Shown here: piece after piece, positions 44,318 through 52,222 of the stretch
Position numbering within the stretch: the stretch's first letter is position 1
Layout of the letters: the number at the start of each line of letters is the position of its first letter
DNA from: Pseudoflavitalea sp. G-6-1-2
GTDB taxonomy: Bacteria; Bacteroidota; Bacteroidia; Chitinophagales; Chitinophagaceae
Direction of reading: 5' to 3'
Assembly (NCBI RefSeq): GCF_012927185.1
Contig: NZ_JABBGB010000002.1
Coordinates: forward strand, 496,001 to 560,000
Length of the DNA stretch: 64,000 nucleotides
The notes under the pieces: generated by a model
What the model was told of the DNA's origin: nothing
The model's input: the letters and a program-made list of their open reading frames with translations, nothing else
Database searches by the model: none
Translations under genes and position numbers: made by a program

Positions 44318-44983
44318 TTAAAATAAATTTCTGGAGCTGAGAGCAAGTCCAATCCAGAAGCCGAGGATATTGCCGTAGCGGCTGCGCGAATAATCGATGA
44401 TAGCGGCAATGGCCAGCTTCATGTACTTCTTTACGGTGAGAACACTCAGTCCGGTTTCTTTGGCGATCTGAGCATGCGTAAGTCCCTGTCTCCGGCTGAG
44501 CAGGTAAACTTTCTGCTGTTGCGGAGGGAGTTGTGCAACAGCTTCGTCGAGCATGGTGAAGAGTGCATTGGTTTCTTCGGAGGCAGCTGGAGATTCGAAT
44601 TCAGCCGTATTGGTTTGATTCTCCCACTGCGAAACCAGTTTGCGTTCGCGGATGATTTTGCGCAGCTGATCGAGCGCATAATTGCGGCAGACGATAAAGA
44701 GATAACTTTTGAATTTTTGAACCTGAGCGAGAGATTCGCGGCTCATCCAGATCTTGAGAAATACATCCTGCACAATCTCTTCGGAAGTGCTTTGCGATCT
44801 GGTGAGCTGATAAACGAAGCTGAGCAGCAGCGGTTGATAGGTGGCCATCAATTCGCGGAAGGCAAATTCATCGCCGGCTGCGGTGCGTTGCAGCAGTTCT
44901 TTTTCGGTGTATGTAGGGCCTGACAGCAATGGTTGAGATTGGGGTTGACGGGCGCAAACTATTGCAAATAATTCAAATGACAT
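44318..44983 (-). CDS. ECF-type RNA polymerase sigma factor
   Basis: Region 2 (about 40-108: FRELMATYQPLLLSFVYQL, STSEEIVQDVFLKIW, FKSYLFIVCRNYALDQL) and region 4 (about 150-205: LPPQQQKVYLLSRRQGLTH and ETGLSVLTVKKYMKLA). Cognate sigma for the FecR protein encoded next, controlling the SusCD locus by trans-envelope signalling. The first residues before ELLQRTAAGDEFAF are variable, and a start a few codons later is possible. First gene of the run. Confidence 0.92.
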   Translation of the reverse strand: MSFELFAIVCARQPQSQPLLSGPTYTEKELLQRTAAGDEFAFRELMATYQPLLLSFVYQLTRSQSTSEEIVQDVFLKIWMSRESLAQVQKFKSYLFIVCRNYALDQLRKIIRERKLVSQWENQTNTAEFESPAASEETNALFTMLDEAVAQLPPQQQKVYLLSRRQGLTHAQIAKETGLSVLTVKKYMKLAIAAIIDYSRSRYGNILGFWIGLALSSRNLF

Positions 44984-45175
44984 TAAGAATGTTACTTATT
45001 CATCATTTTGCATGCCGGTTTTCTTTTACATGAAAAGTAAAAAGCAGCATTTCCCAAATAGCTGGTCGTTGAAAAAGCAACAACATTTTTTCAGGTCTTC
45101 CTATAAAAGCCTGAAGGGCTTCCGCATCAGCAGAAACCCTTCTTGCAACATCTAAATTATTGAACACAATAAAAA

Positions 45176-45637
45176 TTACTCTGCCATTACCGGCGATGGA
45201 GCACGTTTGCCAGCGCTCACTCGGCGGGCTGCCGGTGTGGAAGGCTGTGCAACATTGATCCGGTTGAATTTGATGGCGATCCAAACATGATCGAGCGCCA
45301 CTTCTTCAGATCTCTCAAACCCGGCATCGCAAACGCAGTTCCAGCTGCATGCACGAGTAAGGTCAGTTACGATCTTGGAGGTGGATTTGGGGTATGCAAT
45401 CCAGAACTTGCCTTCTTCCCTCAAAGCGGGTAATACATCTTTGAGAATACCGCTCAACTGATTTTCGTTCACGGCAAACACCAGTGCGAAATCGATTTTG
45501 CGGGCTTTAAGCAATGGAGTAACATTCTTTGCAAAAGATAATTTTACAAACTGTTTCTCGATCGAGGAAGGAAGACCCTGAATCAGTACATTTTTTTCTT
45601 CCTGTAGCTGAAGCTTATCTAATAAGTTTTGCGACAT
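45176..45637 (-). CDS. Conserved DUF3052-like hypothetical protein
   Basis: The ATG at 45637 (MSQNLLDKLQLQEEKNVLI) is chosen because a perfect -7 element lies just upstream, inside the longer frame that starts at 45688. 153 residues, soluble. The pattern NVLIQGLPSSIEKQF, DFALVFAVNENQLSGIL and LREEGKFWIAYPKSTSK resembles small DUF3052-type proteins with a Rossmann-like outline. The C-terminal 25 residues are a Pro/Ala/Arg-rich tail. Function is unknown. It is a single gene. Confidence 0.7.
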   Translation of the reverse strand: MSQNLLDKLQLQEEKNVLIQGLPSSIEKQFVKLSFAKNVTPLLKARKIDFALVFAVNENQLSGILKDVLPALREEGKFWIAYPKSTSKIVTDLTRACSWNCVCDAGFERSEEVALDHVWIAIKFNRINVAQPSTPAARRVSAGKRAPSPVMAE

Positions 45638-45685
45638 GCCTGAGAAGTTTTTTGGTATAGCTAAGGGTTTAAAAAGACGGGATTG

Positions 45686-45716
45686 CAAAGGTAGTAAAAA
45701 AAGGTAATAAGTGAAA
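45686..45716 (-). promoter_or_regulatory. Promoter of the DUF3052-like gene
   Basis: On the minus strand TTTC (45716-45713), 19 bases, then TACCTTTG (45693-45686), a perfect -7. Predicted start is near 45680, about 43 bases before the ATG. Confidence 0.5.
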
Positions 45717-45724
45717 CTATTTTT

Positions 45725-45764
45725 AAAACCAAAGGCCCGTGCCAGTTAGACTGGACGGGCCTTT
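45725..45764 (-). terminator. Intrinsic terminator of the M48 peptidase gene
   Basis: A ten-base stem (45731-45740 with 45755-45764) is extended by an inner four-base stem (45742-45745 with 45751-45754). On the minus strand GGTTTTAAAA follows. Confidence 0.75.
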
Positions 45765-45792
45765 CTTAAAATATGATTAAGTTCTTATATAA

Positions 45793-46602
45793 TTATTTGC
45801 CCATTGGTTTATAATACTTAAGGGCCTCAGGCATCATTTCTCTGAGCTTTTGGATACGTGTTGCCTCCGCAGGGTGAGTGCTCAAAAATTCCGGTGGTTT
45901 GTTGCCGCCGCTGGCTTTTTCCATGCGTTCCCAGAGGCCAATCGCCTCCTGAGGATTGTATCCCGCCAATGAAGAGAAGATGAGACCGAACTTATCTGCT
46001 TCGAGTTCCTGGCTTCTTCCGAATGGCAGCATCACACCAAGATTGGTACCTACGCCGTATGCACTGTTGAAGATGCTTTGTGCTATCGGAGATTTATTGG
46101 CGAGCGCAACCGAGAGTGCCTGACCACCCAGCTCAGCAAGTGATGCGCGGCTCATGCGTTCGTTACCATGTTTCGCAAGCGCGTGCGCAATCTCATGCCC
46201 CATTACAACGGCAAGCGCCGCTTCGTTCTGAGTGATGGGTAACAGTCCTGTATACACTACAATCTTTCCTCCGGGCATACACCAGGCATTCACTTCTTTC
46301 GAATCAACGAGATTGTATTCCCACTGATAACCGGCCAGTTCGGAACCGAGCCCCTTTCCTGTATAGTACTGATTGATGGCCGAAGTAAGGCGCTGCCCTA
46401 CTCTGCGCACCATTTCAGCATCTTTGCTGGTATTTACAGCTACTACTTTATTTTCTGAAAGAAACTGACGATACTGTTGTAAAGCCATGGTCTGAAGATC
46501 TGCGTCGTTGTACAGCGTAAGCTGGTTCTTGCCTGTGATGGCATTCTGACTGCAGCCAACAAGGGAGAGCGCCAGTGCTGCGGCAAATAGTGTTTTTTGC
46601 AT
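45793..46602 (-). CDS. M48-family metallopeptidase lipoprotein (LoiP/YggG-like)
   Basis: Zinc metalloprotease anchored in the envelope. The ATG at 46602 gives a lipoprotein signal with LSLVGC (lipidated Cys17). The longer frame would need a TTG at 46620. The zinc motif HEIAH covers His136-Glu137-His140, and the third ligand is the Glu in RSQELEADKFG. 269 residues match the LoiP/BepA-type quality-control proteases without a TPR part. The C-terminal FLSTHPAEATRIQKL is also typical. Confidence 0.92.
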   Translation of the reverse strand: MQKTLFAAALALSLVGCSQNAITGKNQLTLYNDADLQTMALQQYRQFLSENKVVAVNTSKDAEMVRRVGQRLTSAINQYYTGKGLGSELAGYQWEYNLVDSKEVNAWCMPGGKIVVYTGLLPITQNEAALAVVMGHEIAHALAKHGNERMSRASLAELGGQALSVALANKSPIAQSIFNSAYGVGTNLGVMLPFGRSQELEADKFGLIFSSLAGYNPQEAIGLWERMEKASGGNKPPEFLSTHPAEATRIQKLREMMPEALKYYKPMGK

Positions 46603-46617
46603 GGAGGCTTGTTTTGA

Positions 46618-46646
46618 CAAAGTTAGAAAATCAATGATTGTACCAA
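46618..46646 (-). promoter_or_regulatory. Candidate promoter of the M48 peptidase gene
   Basis: A perfect -7 TAACTTTG (46625-46618) with TTG (46646-46644) 18 bases upstream, one base short of the usual spacing. The leader would be about ten bases before the ATG at 46602. Confidence 0.45.
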
Positions 46647-46719
46647 TCAGATAAATATTGATTGAGCCCCTAACCTTGATCAGGTAAAGTGGAATAATTT
46701 AACCAAACTGTGGGAAATG

Positions 46720-47382
46720 TTAATCGGCCTTCTCTTCACGACGACGTGTTTTGCGCCTGTCGCGGTATTTGAGAATAGGCACTTTGCTTTCGCTGCCACG
46801 GATAAGGCGGCTGATGTTTTTCTGGTGCGTGAGTATTACCAGCAGCGCTACTGCAATGGCAAATGCCCGGTAAAGAGGTTCCTCAGCCTTGAAAATAAAA
46901 AGGATGAATACAGCAAAAGCTACGCTTGCCAGGATAGAGCTAAGAGATACGAAACGGGTCAGATAAAGTACCAGCAGAAAAACGCCTACGCAGCAAACGG
47001 CCACCAGTGGCTGAATGGCGAGGATCATTCCAAATAATGTAGCCACACCTTTTCCTCCACGGAAATCTGCCCAGATCGGATATATATGCCCCAATACAGC
47101 AGCCAGCCCCAATCCTATCATCAGATTGGTTCTGTCCCACTCATTGGTAAGATAATACGGTAAAAGGAGATAGAGACTTGTAGCCAACACGCCCTTGATG
47201 ACGTCTATAGCCATCACAAAAGTCCCCCATTTGGGACCAAGAACGCGGAATGTATTCGTAGCGCCGGCATTGCCGCTTCCATATTCGCGGATGTCAATGC
47301 CAAAGAAAGCTTTACTGACCCAAACTGCGGTCGGAACAGAGCCTATCAAGTACGCTATTACAATGAGTAGTACCTCTTTCAT
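46720..47382 (-). CDS. plsY: Glycerol-3-phosphate acyltransferase PlsY
   Basis: Membrane enzyme that acylates glycerol-3-phosphate from acyl-phosphate, the first step of phospholipid synthesis. The ATG at 47382 starts the first membrane helix directly (MKEVLLIVIAYLIGSVPTAV). Motif 1 is YGSGNAGATNTFRVLG, motif 2 is FRGGKGVATLFG, and a third conserved segment ends in a late hydrophobic helix. Five membrane segments in 220 residues. The C-terminus has a Lys/Arg-rich tail. PlsX is not nearby. Confidence 0.95.
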   Translation of the reverse strand: MKEVLLIVIAYLIGSVPTAVWVSKAFFGIDIREYGSGNAGATNTFRVLGPKWGTFVMAIDVIKGVLATSLYLLLPYYLTNEWDRTNLMIGLGLAAVLGHIYPIWADFRGGKGVATLFGMILAIQPLVAVCCVGVFLLVLYLTRFVSLSSILASVAFAVFILFIFKAEEPLYRAFAIAVALLVILTHQKNISRLIRGSESKVPILKYRDRRKTRRREEKAD

Positions 47383-47476
47383 TGAATAGTTGGGTTGAGT
47401 TGGAAAACGAAAATACGGAAAAACCACTCAACTTATTGTATCTCCGGAGAGTAAATCCGTCAAATAAGCTGATTGA

Positions 47477-48289
47477 CTAAGGTTTTCCACTTATCATGAG
47501 GGCTATCCAGTTCTGCCTGTCCTTCTGTTCTTCGACCTTTAACATTTCTTTCACAGCCGATGCTTCGATATCCTTTCTGTCGCCGCTTAAAAGCCCGCTC
47601 ATAATTACAACACCTCCCGGCTTCAAATGTTTGCGCAGATTGGCCATATTAGCCAGCAGCACATTTTTGTTGATGTTCGCCAATATCACATCGAATTGCC
47701 TGTTGAGATCGAGCGTATCTGCTTTGAAGAGCGTCGTTCTATTGCAATTATTTACCGCGATATTCTCTTTTGAGTTCTCAATGCTCCAATCGTCGTTATC
47801 GAAGGCAGTGACCGTTGCGCCGAGTTTATCTGCGAGTATTGCCAGCACACCTGTGCCCGTTCCGAAGTCGAGCACTTCTTTATCTTGAAAATTCAGTTGG
47901 TGCATAAACTGAATCATCATGTAAGTAGTGGCATGATGCCCGGTGCCGAAACTCATTTTCGGTGTGATGATGATATCGTGCTCTACTCCATCGATTGGCT
48001 GATGAAAATTTGCACGGATGGCAACGAAATCATCAACCACCACAGGCTCGAAATCCTTTTCCCACTCTGCATTCCAGTTGGTAGGAGGAACAACCTTTCT
48101 GGTAACCTCCAGCTCTGCAGGCAGTACTTGTTGCAGTGCCTCTTCACTGAAATCTGTTTCAGGAATAAAAGCATGAAGTGTATCGCCGGCTTCCTCAAAG
48201 CCTTCGAATCCGATCTCTGCCAGTTGCGCAACCAGTATTTCCTGTTGTGAAGAAGCAAGTGGTCTGAAAGAGAATTGCAGGTAATTCAT
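47477..48289 (-). CDS. prmA: Ribosomal protein L11 methyltransferase
   Basis: SAM-dependent methyltransferase for ribosomal protein L11. The ATG at 48289 (MNYLQFSFRPL) is preferred over one eight codons upstream because it starts the N-terminal ferredoxin-like domain. The linker segment MSFGTGHHATTYMM, SAM motif DFGTGTGVLAILADKLG, acidic AFDNDDWSIENS, and ILANINKNVL (post-II) are all as in PrmA. 270 residues. A perfect -7 element is just upstream (48318-48311). Confidence 0.94.
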   Translation of the reverse strand: MNYLQFSFRPLASSQQEILVAQLAEIGFEGFEEAGDTLHAFIPETDFSEEALQQVLPAELEVTRKVVPPTNWNAEWEKDFEPVVVDDFVAIRANFHQPIDGVEHDIIITPKMSFGTGHHATTYMMIQFMHQLNFQDKEVLDFGTGTGVLAILADKLGATVTAFDNDDWSIENSKENIAVNNCNRTTLFKADTLDLNRQFDVILANINKNVLLANMANLRKHLKPGGVVIMSGLLSGDRKDIEASAVKEMLKVEEQKDRQNWIALMISGKP

Positions 48290-48310
48290 GATTGCTGTTT
48301 GTATATACCG

Positions 48311-48318
48311 CAAAAATA
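48311..48318 (-). promoter_or_regulatory. -7 element of prmA
   Basis: TATTTTTG on the minus strand, perfect TAnnTTTG, 21 bases before the ATG. No good -33 partner. Confidence 0.4.
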
Positions 48319-48651
48319 GGTGAATTGCCGCTGATGCATTTCAGGAAGTTTACCAGGCCTCCCATCGTTGCGTTCCCAATTACGGAGAGCAGCAGCGGTA
48401 GACGTTTTCCGCATTTCGGCACTTCACACAGAATTAATTTGAACCGAACCGCTTCTTCAGTATCTTCATCGTATATACCTGATGGTTATACAATACCACG
48501 CACCTTTTCTTCAGTTACACACAATCATTTCCCTTCTTCCCTGAATTGTTTCTTCTAATCCATTGAGATGGTATTTACCCTGACAGCAAGAATGCCTTCA
48601 GCAAAGCATTTGACAGGTACTCATTTTCATTAACCATTAAAATGTACAATT
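48319..48651. other. Intergenic stretch, no gene seen
   Basis: About 330 bases between the divergent prmA and crystallin-like genes. Short plus-strand frames are Ser/Thr/Phe-rich and unconvincing. No clear promoter pair for the downstream gene, terminator or RNA gene was found. Confidence 0.4.
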
Positions 48652-48984
48652 ATGGGAGTTATCACTTTTTATGAAGGAAACGGCGCCAGCCAGAATATCG
48701 TACAGTCTGTGGATGACAGACCAGGCCAGAACTTCAGGCCTGTGAAGAACGATGAGATCAGATCTGCCAAGTTGCAGGATGTAAGAGCGGGATGCGTTAT
48801 CCGGGTATACGACGATCCCAATGGCGGTACAGGAGACGATTATGCAATCGTAACCGTTAAACAAACCCATCCGGGTTATATCGTTGGTTCGTTTCAGGAG
48901 AATGTAGACGATGCCTATGTGAAAGTACAATGGATAAAGGACAATGGTCTCGACGGAAAGATTTCCCGGATCAAGATCGACTAG
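48652..48984 (+). CDS. Small protein, possibly beta/gamma-crystallin-like
   Basis: 110 residues without signal peptide or membrane span. The start MGVITFYEGNGASQNIV and the repeat-like IRVYDDPNGGTGDDYAIVTV resemble the Tyr/Phe-X-Gly and Asp-rich strands of beta/gamma-crystallin motifs, which bind calcium. The match is weak and by eye only. It stands alone between prmA and pnp, and shares a bidirectional terminator with pnp. Confidence 0.65.
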   Translation: MGVITFYEGNGASQNIVQSVDDRPGQNFRPVKNDEIRSAKLQDVRAGCVIRVYDDPNGGTGDDYAIVTVKQTHPGYIVGSFQENVDDAYVKVQWIKDNGLDGKISRIKID

Positions 48985-48989
48985 GAAAT

Positions 48990-49024
48990 AAAAAAAGGGC
49001 TGCATCGATCGATGCAGCCCTTCG
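48990..49024. terminator. Bidirectional terminator between the crystallin-like gene and pnp
   Basis: A perfect 28-base palindrome (48995-49022). On the minus strand it runs into six T (48996-48991), ending pnp. On the plus strand it is followed by CGTATTTT. Confidence 0.85.
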
Positions 49025-49041
49025 TATTTTCAAAGCACCAC

Positions 49042-51201
49042 CTACTCTGCAGCAGGAGCGCCATTGCTTTCAGGACGTTTGCCTTCTGGTTTCGGCATCA
49101 GCACTTTGCGGCTGAGTTTGAATTTGCCAGTCTTATGATCAACGCCAATCAGTTTCACTTTCACTTTATCACCTTCTTTCAGCACACCTTCCATGCTTTC
49201 GAGGCGTTTGTGTGAAATTTCGCTGATGTGCAGCAACCCTTGTTTACCAGGCAGGAACTCAACGAATGCGCCGAATTCTTTAATGCCTTTAACTGTTGCT
49301 TCGTATACAGATCCGATTTCAGGAACTGCAACGATACCTTTGATCCAGGAAACAGCTTTATCCAAACCTTCTTTCGCAGGGCTGAATACGCTTACTTCAC
49401 CGTACTGGCCTACTTCTTCGATATTGATAGTAGTACCTGTTTCGCGCTGGATCTCCTGAATGATCTTTCCTTGTGGTCCGATCACCGCACCGATGAATTC
49501 TTTATCGATGAACAGTTTCTCCATGCGTGGAGCATGTGGTTTCACTTCTTCACGTGCAGCTGGCATTGCTTCGTACATGGCGCCAAGAATGTGGAGACGA
49601 CCTCTGCGAGCCTGATCGAGCGCTTCGCGCATAATGTCCATGCTCAGACCATCTACCTTGATGTCCATTTGTACACCGCAGATACCTTCGCGTGTTCCGG
49701 TAACCTTGAAGTCCATATCACCGAGATGATCTTCATCACCCAGGATATCACTCAGGATAGCGTATTTGTTATCGCTTGTACGGGTGATGAGACCCATTGC
49801 GATACCAGATACGTGTTTAGGGAAAGGAACACCTGCATCCATCAGCGCCAGTGAACCTGCACATACAGTTGCCATTGAAGATGATCCGTTGGATTCGAGG
49901 ATATCACTCACCACGCGAACGGTGTAAGGATACTCGTTTCCAGGCATCATTTGCTTCAGTGAACGCATGGCCAGGTTACCGTGACCAACTTCACGACGGC
50001 CGGGGCCGCGCATCATTTTCACCTCACCTGTAGAGAATGGAGGGAAATTATAGTGAAGAATGAATTTAGTGTAGTCTGAAGTAGCTGCGCTTTCTACCAG
50101 CAGTTCGTCCAGCGGAGTACCGAGGGTTACTGTGGTGAGCGATTGCGTTTCGCCACGGGTAAAGAGTGCAGAACCGTGTGGTGAAGGCAATACATCTACT
50201 TCCATGTTGAGCTGACGGATATCGTCGAGCTTACGGCCGTCGAGACGAACACGCTCATCGAGAATTACGTTACGAACGTTTTCCCATTTGAGGTCTTCGA
50301 GATATTTCTTAGCCAGTTTCTTTGTAGCATCATCCGCTTCTTCGCCGAGGCTTTCGATCAGTTCTTTTTTCAAAGTATCGAATGCTTCAGAGCGTTCGTT
50401 CTTTGCAGAAGCAGAGCGTGCGATGGCAGAGATTCTTTCACCTGCGAAAGTTTTCACTTTCTCCTGCAGTTCTTCGTTCACTACCGGCTTGGTATAGTCG
50501 CGTTTTCCGGTGATACCGGTTTTGTCGCGCAGTTCAGCCTGAGCTTTGATCTGAATGCGGATAGCTTCGTGAGCAATTTCAAGTGCTTTCACGAGATCTT
50601 CTTCAGCACATTCTTCTGCTTCACCTTCCACCATCATCAGGTTCTTTTCAGTAGCTGCGATGAGGAAGTCCATGTCTGCTTTGGCCAGTTGCTCACGGAG
50701 AGGGTTCACAATGAACTCACCATCTACGCGTGCAACACGCACCTGAGAAATGATCTCTTTAATGGGAATATCAGAAACTGCGAGTGCGGCAGATGCAGCC
50801 AGGCAAGCCAGTGCATCGGGCATTACTTCTTTGTCGGAAGATACCAGTGTTACCAGCACCTGTACATCGCAGAAATAATCTTCGGGGAATAAAGGACGCA
50901 GTGAGCGGTCGATCAGACGGCTTACCAGTACTTCATAATCGTTCAGCTTTCCTTCACGTTTGAAGAAAGAACCGGGAATACGGCCGGCAGAAGCGAATTT
51001 CTCATTGTAATCCACTACGAGAGGGAAAAATTCCTGTCCTTCTTTAGGCTCTTTGTTGGCTACTACCGTAGCGAGGATAATGCAGTTTCCCTGACGAACG
51101 GTAACAGCACCATGTGCCTGACGGGCCAGCTTACCGGTTTCAACGGTAACCATGCGGCCGCCACCTATGTCAAAGGTCACACCTGTAGGTTGTGAGAGCA
51201 T
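49042..51201 (-). CDS. pnp: Polyribonucleotide nucleotidyltransferase
   Basis: Phosphorolytic 3'-5' exoribonuclease of RNA decay. The 719 residues hold two RNase PH domains (about 10-145 and 320-540), with a helical linker between, a KH domain (about 560-615: FIGAVIGPQGKIIQEIQ) and an S1 domain (about 625-695: GSVYEATVKGIKEFGAFVE). The C-terminus is a short polar tail. It lies 172 bases downstream of rpsO on the same strand, the same gene order as in E. coli. Confidence 0.97.
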   Translation of the reverse strand: MLSQPTGVTFDIGGGRMVTVETGKLARQAHGAVTVRQGNCIILATVVANKEPKEGQEFFPLVVDYNEKFASAGRIPGSFFKREGKLNDYEVLVSRLIDRSLRPLFPEDYFCDVQVLVTLVSSDKEVMPDALACLAASAALAVSDIPIKEIISQVRVARVDGEFIVNPLREQLAKADMDFLIAATEKNLMMVEGEAEECAEEDLVKALEIAHEAIRIQIKAQAELRDKTGITGKRDYTKPVVNEELQEKVKTFAGERISAIARSASAKNERSEAFDTLKKELIESLGEEADDATKKLAKKYLEDLKWENVRNVILDERVRLDGRKLDDIRQLNMEVDVLPSPHGSALFTRGETQSLTTVTLGTPLDELLVESAATSDYTKFILHYNFPPFSTGEVKMMRGPGRREVGHGNLAMRSLKQMMPGNEYPYTVRVVSDILESNGSSSMATVCAGSLALMDAGVPFPKHVSGIAMGLITRTSDNKYAILSDILGDEDHLGDMDFKVTGTREGICGVQMDIKVDGLSMDIMREALDQARRGRLHILGAMYEAMPAAREEVKPHAPRMEKLFIDKEFIGAVIGPQGKIIQEIQRETGTTINIEEVGQYGEVSVFSPAKEGLDKAVSWIKGIVAVPEIGSVYEATVKGIKEFGAFVEFLPGKQGLLHISEISHKRLESMEGVLKEGDKVKVKLIGVDHKTGKFKLSRKVLMPKPEGKRPESNGAPAAE

Positions 51202-51324
51202 AGTAATCTCAATTTAAGACTGTGGTTACAGACAAGGCGGGAAGTTGAAGCTGTAGTACCCTCAGTCTGGTTAAAAACTTAATTTTTCAAATACGCGAAA
51301 AACCTTCGGATAAAAAGAACTATT

Positions 51325-51359
51325 CCCAACCGGTAAAGAGGTTGGGAATTAGTTTATTA
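51325..51359 (-). terminator. Terminator or processing hairpin between rpsO and pnp
   Basis: A perfect ten-base stem (51332-51341 with 51350-51359) with an eight-base loop, followed on the minus strand by AGTTCTTTTTATCC. It may partly end rpsO transcripts before pnp. Confidence 0.6.
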
Positions 51360-51373
51360 TCATTATCCGATGG

Positions 51374-51646
51374 TTATTTTCTGATTCCGAGTTTCTCAAT
51401 CAGCGCACGGTAACCGTTCAGGTTGTGCTTGCTGAGATAAGTCAGCAGACGTTTACGCTGACCAACCAGTTTCATCAATCCACGGTGAGTAGAAAAATCG
51501 TGTTTGTTTTGCTGAAGATGTTTGGAAATGCTATTAATGCGCTCAGTCAGCAGAGCGATCTGGCCTTCGATTGAACCAGTGTTAGCGGCATTACCACCAA
51601 ATTCTGTGAAAATATCAGCTACTTTTTCTTTTGTTAAGTAAGGCAT
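51374..51646 (-). CDS. rpsO: 30S ribosomal protein S15
   Basis: Primary 16S rRNA-binding protein of the small-subunit platform. 90 residues, the standard size, with the family pattern GSIEGQIALLTERI, HLQQNKHDFSTHRGLMKLVGQRKRLL and YLSKHNLNGYRALIEKLGIRK. It lies upstream of pnp with a hairpin between, and has its own -7 element. Confidence 0.97.
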   Translation of the reverse strand: MPYLTKEKVADIFTEFGGNAANTGSIEGQIALLTERINSISKHLQQNKHDFSTHRGLMKLVGQRKRLLTYLSKHNLNGYRALIEKLGIRK

Positions 51647-51698
51647 CTCAATTTTTTTTTAAATGCATCCAAAGATTGCTTCTTCTATAATTTGGCGG

Positions 51699-51706
51699 CA
51701 AAGGTA
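51699..51706 (-). promoter_or_regulatory. -7 element of rpsO
   Basis: TACCTTTG on the minus strand, perfect TAnnTTTG, 52 bases before the ATG. No clear -33 partner. Confidence 0.45.
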
Positions 51707-51738
51707 TAGAATTAATCCTGATTTTAATATCTTGCTGC

Positions 51739-51768
51739 CCTGATTTTTTAAAAATTCCTGAAATCAGG
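51739..51768. repeat. Inverted repeat before the broken Gfo/Idh gene
   Basis: CCTGATTT (51739-51746) pairs with AAATCAGG (51761-51768), with an A/T-rich loop that can pair further. It sits 12 bases before the ATG at 51781. Operator or terminator cannot be decided. Confidence 0.4.
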
Positions 51769-51780
51769 CCCTTTAAAACA

Positions 51781-52200
51781 ATGAGTTACCGCTTTGCTCT
51801 TCTCGGCTGCGGCCGCATCGGCGCCAGACATGCTGCACAGATTGCCTCCCATGGCCATCTCGCAGCCGTTTGCGATATTGACCCCTCCAGGGCCTCCGCC
51901 CTCGGTGAGCAGTACGGGGCGCAAATTTACCATTCTTTTACTCAATTATTGCAATCGGAAAACATCGATGTGGTGAGTGTTTGCACGCCCAACGGCCTCC
52001 ATGCCCCCCATTCCATCGAAGCGCTTCAGGCCGGCTGCCATGTGCTCTGCGAAAAACCCATGAGCATTTCCACAGCCAGTGCGCAACTGATGGCCGAAAC
52101 TGGCCACGTTCGCCCCGAACTGCCCATTGGCACTGCTGCCACACTGTTTACCATAACACTCATCGAACATATCTGCAAAGCATCACCCCTTATCCCATAA
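51781..52200 (+). pseudogene. Truncated Gfo/Idh/MocA-family oxidoreductase
   Basis: The first about 105 residues are a clean NAD(P)-binding domain: FALLGCGRIGARHAAQIASHG, then IDVVSVCTPNGLHAPHSIEA and the family motif CEKPMSIS. After MAETGHV the sequence no longer resembles the family and stops at 139 residues, against about 330 for intact members. The catalytic C-terminal domain is absent, and I could not find it in the other two forward frames before the next gene at 52223. A deletion or insertion around 52095 is likely. It sits ahead of two glycosyltransferase genes, as in polysaccharide loci. Confidence 0.75.
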
Positions 52201-52222
52201 ATTCCTTATTGTTGCCTGCCAG

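Noticed and set aside
48292-48558. Plus-strand frame of 88 codons before the crystallin-like gene
   Set aside because: Ser/Thr/Phe-rich low-quality sequence whose start overlaps the prmA promoter region.
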